Assembly (NCBI GenBank): GCA_964519355.1
Contig: CAZFJW010000051.1
Span: 1 to 8,774, forward strand
DNA: 8,774 bases
Source: CAZBEA01 sp964519355
Lineage (GTDB): Bacteria > Patescibacteriota > Microgenomatia > Levybacterales > GWA1-39-11
Direction: 5' to 3'
Numbering within the stretch: the first letter of the stretch is position 1; each line of letters starts with the position of its first letter. Of this stretch, positions 6,885-8,774 are shown piece after piece. The position numbers and the translations under genes were made by a program. Under the pieces are notes generated by a model. That model was not told the DNA's origin. It ran no database searches and was given only the letters and a program-made list of their open reading frames with translations.

Positions 6885-6956
6885 GGGCATGTAGCTCAGC
6901 GGTAGAGCGCCATCCTTATAAGATGGATGTCCCTGGTTCGAGACCAGGCATGCCCA
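6885..6956 (+). tRNA. tRNA-Ile, anticodon UAU
   Basis: 72 nt with all arms paired. Acceptor GGGCATG/CATGCCC, discriminator A; D arm GCTC-AGCGGTA-GAGC; anticodon stem CCATC/GATGG around loop CTTATAA; five-base variable loop ATGTC; T arm CCTGG-TTCGAGA-CCAGG. The seven-base loop places T34-A35-T36 as the anticodon, so the tRNA should read AUA (isoleucine). A37, A38 and A73 fit isoleucine tRNA. Most bacteria read AUA with a CAU tRNA modified to lysidine by TilS, so a UAU version is noteworthy. CCA is not encoded: the bases after the discriminator are CCCA. Confidence 0.9.
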
Positions 6957-6979
6957 CCCAAAACCGAATCGTCTAGAAT

Positions 6980-6988
6980 TGCTATAAT
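6980..6988 (+). promoter_or_regulatory. Extended -10 promoter for the SpoIID-domain gene
   Basis: TGCTATAAT lies ten bases before the ATG at 6999. Transcription starting about seven bases after the hexamer would leave a leader of only about four bases and no room for a Shine-Dalgarno. It also argues against an earlier start inside the tRNA. Confidence 0.6.
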
Positions 6989-6998
6989 ACTATTACTC

Positions 6999-8711
6999 AT
7001 GAGTCGTTTCTTTGTTCTTCTTGTTGTCACGCTTTTTTTAGTCCTTTTTGCAGTACATCCCCGTGCAGTATTTTCTGACGAACTTGACGATATTACTAAA
7101 AAAATAGAAGACCTGAGTGCTTCACTTCAGGCCTCTCAAAAAGCAACCGCTCCGCATGAAGCAACTCTTACATCACTAAAAAATCAGCTTTCATCCATCG
7201 AAAAGGAAGTCGGTAAAATTGAGACTGACATTGAAGAAAAACGCGTTTTCATCCAAAAAGGATACGAAGACTTTGCAGATCAAAAACAACTATTTAACAA
7301 GGCAGTTCGTGACTTTTATATTAAAAACTACTCCTTTTCCCCCTTTTTAGTCTTTGTTTCTAGCACTGACGCATCACTCTTAACACGGCTTCTTACTTAT
7401 CAAAAACGAGATACTGATCAAGACAAGGCAATGATTACAAATATTGCAATAAAACTCTCTGATCTTGAACAAAAAAAGACAGAATTAGAAGGACAGGAAG
7501 TCAAACTCGCAAGCGCAAAAGAGAGACTCTCTCAGGATAAAAATGCAGTAGAAAAACTGGTTCTTGGGGCAAAAGAGTACCAGGCAAAATTATCAAGCCA
7601 AATTGCAGATCTTTCTGCCAAACAAAAACAACTTCTTGCTCAAAAACTCGGAAGCCTTAATCTCCCATCAAGTCTTGGCGCAGGACCCCTGTATTGTACG
7701 GATGATAGAAAACTTGACCCAGGATTTTCTCCAGGATTTGCATTCTTTACATTTGGAATACCCCATCGTGTAGGAATGAATCAGTATGGAGCACAAGGAA
7801 GAGCAAATGCGGGACAATCTCATGAGGATATCCTGCGAGCATATTTTGATAATTTTTCATTCGAAAATAGAAATGTCAGAATCAAAGTTCAAGGATATGG
7901 AGAAATGGACCTGGAGGAATACATGCTTGGAATTTATGAAATGCCTGACTCATTCCCAACTGAGGCTCTCAAGGCTCAAGTTATAGCAGCGCGCTCTTAT
8001 GCTCTTTCTTATACCAACAATGGTGAGAAAGAGATCTGCACAACCCAAGCATGTCAAGTATATAAAGGCGGGAACAAGGGCGGCAATTGGGAACAAGCAG
8101 TCAAAGCAACTGCCGGAAAAGTTATGGTTTCAGGAGGTCAAGTTGTTACTGCATGGTTTGCATCGACAGCCGGAGGTTATTTATTCCAAAATAATGATGT
8201 GTGGGGGGGCGAGAAAAAACCCTGGACTAAAAGATTTCGCGACACCAATGGTGACGTTTCGAGTTTTGCTGATATCATAAGCAAATCTTACGACAAAGAC
8301 TCTCCATGCCTTTATTCAGCCCAAGGATTTAGAACTCAATACAATAAATCAGCCTGGCTTAAATCCTCTGAAGTAGCAGACATTGTGAACATCATACTTC
8401 TTGCCCGAGCCGATGGAGGAACAAAAGATCATCTCTACCAAACCGATAAAGCCCACCCATATGGAGGTGAAATTTGGAATGAAGAGAAGGTCAAACAAGA
8501 ATTGAAAAATAGAAATATAACTGCCTATAATTCGATCTCGGACATATCAGTAAGTCCTGACTTTGGAAGCGGAATAACAAATTCCATAACGCTATCTGGT
8601 GATGCAGGATCCATAAATATAAGCGGTTCAGAGTTCAAAGATTGGTTTAATCTCCGCGCCCCAGCCAATATTCAAATTGTTGGTCCACTTTTTAATATAG
8701 AAAAAAAATAA
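6999..8711 (+). CDS. Secreted PcsB/CwlO-type coiled-coil protein with C-terminal SpoIID/LytB domain
   Basis: 570 aa from the ATG at 6999. Signal peptide or N-terminal anchor: SRFFVLLVVTLFLVLFAV, with a possible cleavage site near residue 23-26. Residues about 28-110 and 140-218 form a long antiparallel coiled coil interrupted by a hydrophobic cap (YSFSPFLVFVSSTDASLLTRLL, 111-132), as in PcsB and CwlO, whose coiled coils are controlled by FtsEX. From about 230 the protein is SpoIID/LytB-like: HRVGMNQYGAQG at 256-267; EEYMLGIYEMP at 306-316 with E314 matching the catalytic glutamate region; EALKAQVIAARSYAL at 322-336; a cysteine-bearing ICTTQACQVYKGG (C347, C352); and a beta-rich end with SINISGSEFKDWF. 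SpoIID is a lytic transglycosylase acting on denuded peptidoglycan glycan strands, and LytB enhances an amidase, so remodelling of the wall during division or growth is likely. The 'VGMxQYGA' motif precedes the 'EMP' motif, the reverse of Bacillus SpoIID. No Shine-Dalgarno is present. Confidence 0.85.
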   Translation: MSRFFVLLVVTLFLVLFAVHPRAVFSDELDDITKKIEDLSASLQASQKATAPHEATLTSLKNQLSSIEKEVGKIETDIEEKRVFIQKGYEDFADQKQLFNKAVRDFYIKNYSFSPFLVFVSSTDASLLTRLLTYQKRDTDQDKAMITNIAIKLSDLEQKKTELEGQEVKLASAKERLSQDKNAVEKLVLGAKEYQAKLSSQIADLSAKQKQLLAQKLGSLNLPSSLGAGPLYCTDDRKLDPGFSPGFAFFTFGIPHRVGMNQYGAQGRANAGQSHEDILRAYFDNFSFENRNVRIKVQGYGEMDLEEYMLGIYEMPDSFPTEALKAQVIAARSYALSYTNNGEKEICTTQACQVYKGGNKGGNWEQAVKATAGKVMVSGGQVVTAWFASTAGGYLFQNNDVWGGEKKPWTKRFRDTNGDVSSFADIISKSYDKDSPCLYSAQGFRTQYNKSAWLKSSEVADIVNIILLARADGGTKDHLYQTDKAHPYGGEIWNEEKVKQELKNRNITAYNSISDISVSPDFGSGITNSITLSGDAGSINISGSEFKDWFNLRAPANIQIVGPLFNIEKK

Positions 8712-8735
8712 ATTTCGGCCTTTCAAGGCTCAACA

Positions 8736-8744
8736 TGATATAAT
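8736..8744 (+). promoter_or_regulatory. Extended -10 promoter for the gene starting at 8751
   Basis: TGATATAAT ends exactly six bases before the ATG at 8751, so the predicted first transcribed base is the A of the start codon or next to it. No -35 or Shine-Dalgarno is evident. Confidence 0.55.
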
Positions 8745-8750
8745 TGGTCA

Positions 8751-8774
8751 ATGCCGGAAGATAATAATTCATCT
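8751..8774 (+). CDS. Start of an unidentified gene (3' end outside window)
   Basis: Eight codons, MPEDNNSS, are visible before the window ends. The call rests on the extended -10 element six bases upstream and on the 39-base gap after the SpoIID-domain gene. The polar N-terminus shows no signal peptide so far. Function cannot be predicted. Confidence 0.45.

Noticed and set aside
3975..6956. Integrated conjugative or other mobile element, suggested by a VirD4-like ATPase flanked by tRNA genes.
   Set aside because: No integrase, relaxase, transposase or direct repeat of a tRNA end was found. The tRNAs are intact and have their own promoters.
6927..6998. An earlier ATG for the SpoIID-domain protein at 6927.
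   Set aside because: It lies inside the tRNA-Ile gene and upstream of the extended -10 at 6980-6988. The signal peptide begins naturally at 6999.
8718..8729. Short inverted repeat GCCTTTCAAGGC after the SpoIID gene, considered as an intrinsic terminator.
   Set aside because: The stem is only four to five base pairs and no T-run follows, so there is no support for termination.
1..8774. CRISPR array, rRNA gene, insertion sequence or riboswitch.
   Set aside because: No regular repeats, terminal inverted repeats, rRNA-like segments or long structured leaders were seen; leaders here appear to be only a few bases long.

Overview
The window looks like a piece of a small, AT-rich genome from the Candidate Phyla Radiation (Patescibacteria), perhaps a Microgenomates-type lineage. 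This is inferred from gene content and style, not from a marker gene. The clues are very short intergenic gaps, no Shine-Dalgarno motif before any visible start, tRNA genes without an encoded 3' CCA, UGA used as a normal stop, and two gene types I associate with these bacteria: a membrane-anchored HerA/VirD4-like ATPase and a coiled-coil SpoIID/LytB protein.

Layout, left to right. Positions 1-117 hold the 3' end of a probable NUDIX hydrolase on the + strand. It converges on a minus-strand gene (114-932) for an ATP-cone plus Mrr-like nuclease fusion, and the two share a CTAG that is a stop codon on both strands. Upstream of the nuclease, also on the minus strand, is a large secreted protein (972-3167): signal peptide, six-bladed kelch propeller, C39-like papain-fold peptidase, beta-sandwich and FIMAH-like helical C-terminus. 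It is divergent from a class I SAM-dependent methyltransferase (3231-3962), and their predicted promoters overlap. Two minus-strand serine tRNA genes (UGA and GCU anticodons) follow at 3975-4174.

The right half is all on the + strand. A 67-aa protein of unknown function (4251-4454) overlaps by ATGA with a 799-aa membrane-anchored FtsK/HerA/VirD4-class ATPase (4451-6850). Next come a tRNA-Ile with a UAU anticodon (6885-6956) and a secreted protein with a PcsB/CwlO-type coiled coil and a SpoIID/LytB domain (6999-8711). The first eight codons of another gene start at 8751.

The genes do not form one obvious pathway. Themes are the cell surface and envelope (kelch-peptidase, SpoIID protein, membrane ATPase), DNA handling (nuclease, ATPase) and translation (three tRNAs). 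The most coherent pattern is regulatory: TGnTATAAT extended -10 elements lie close to several tRNAs and start codons, which predicts leaderless mRNAs. No integrase, relaxase, transposase, CRISPR array or rRNA was found, and no stretch longer than 300 bases lacks a gene.
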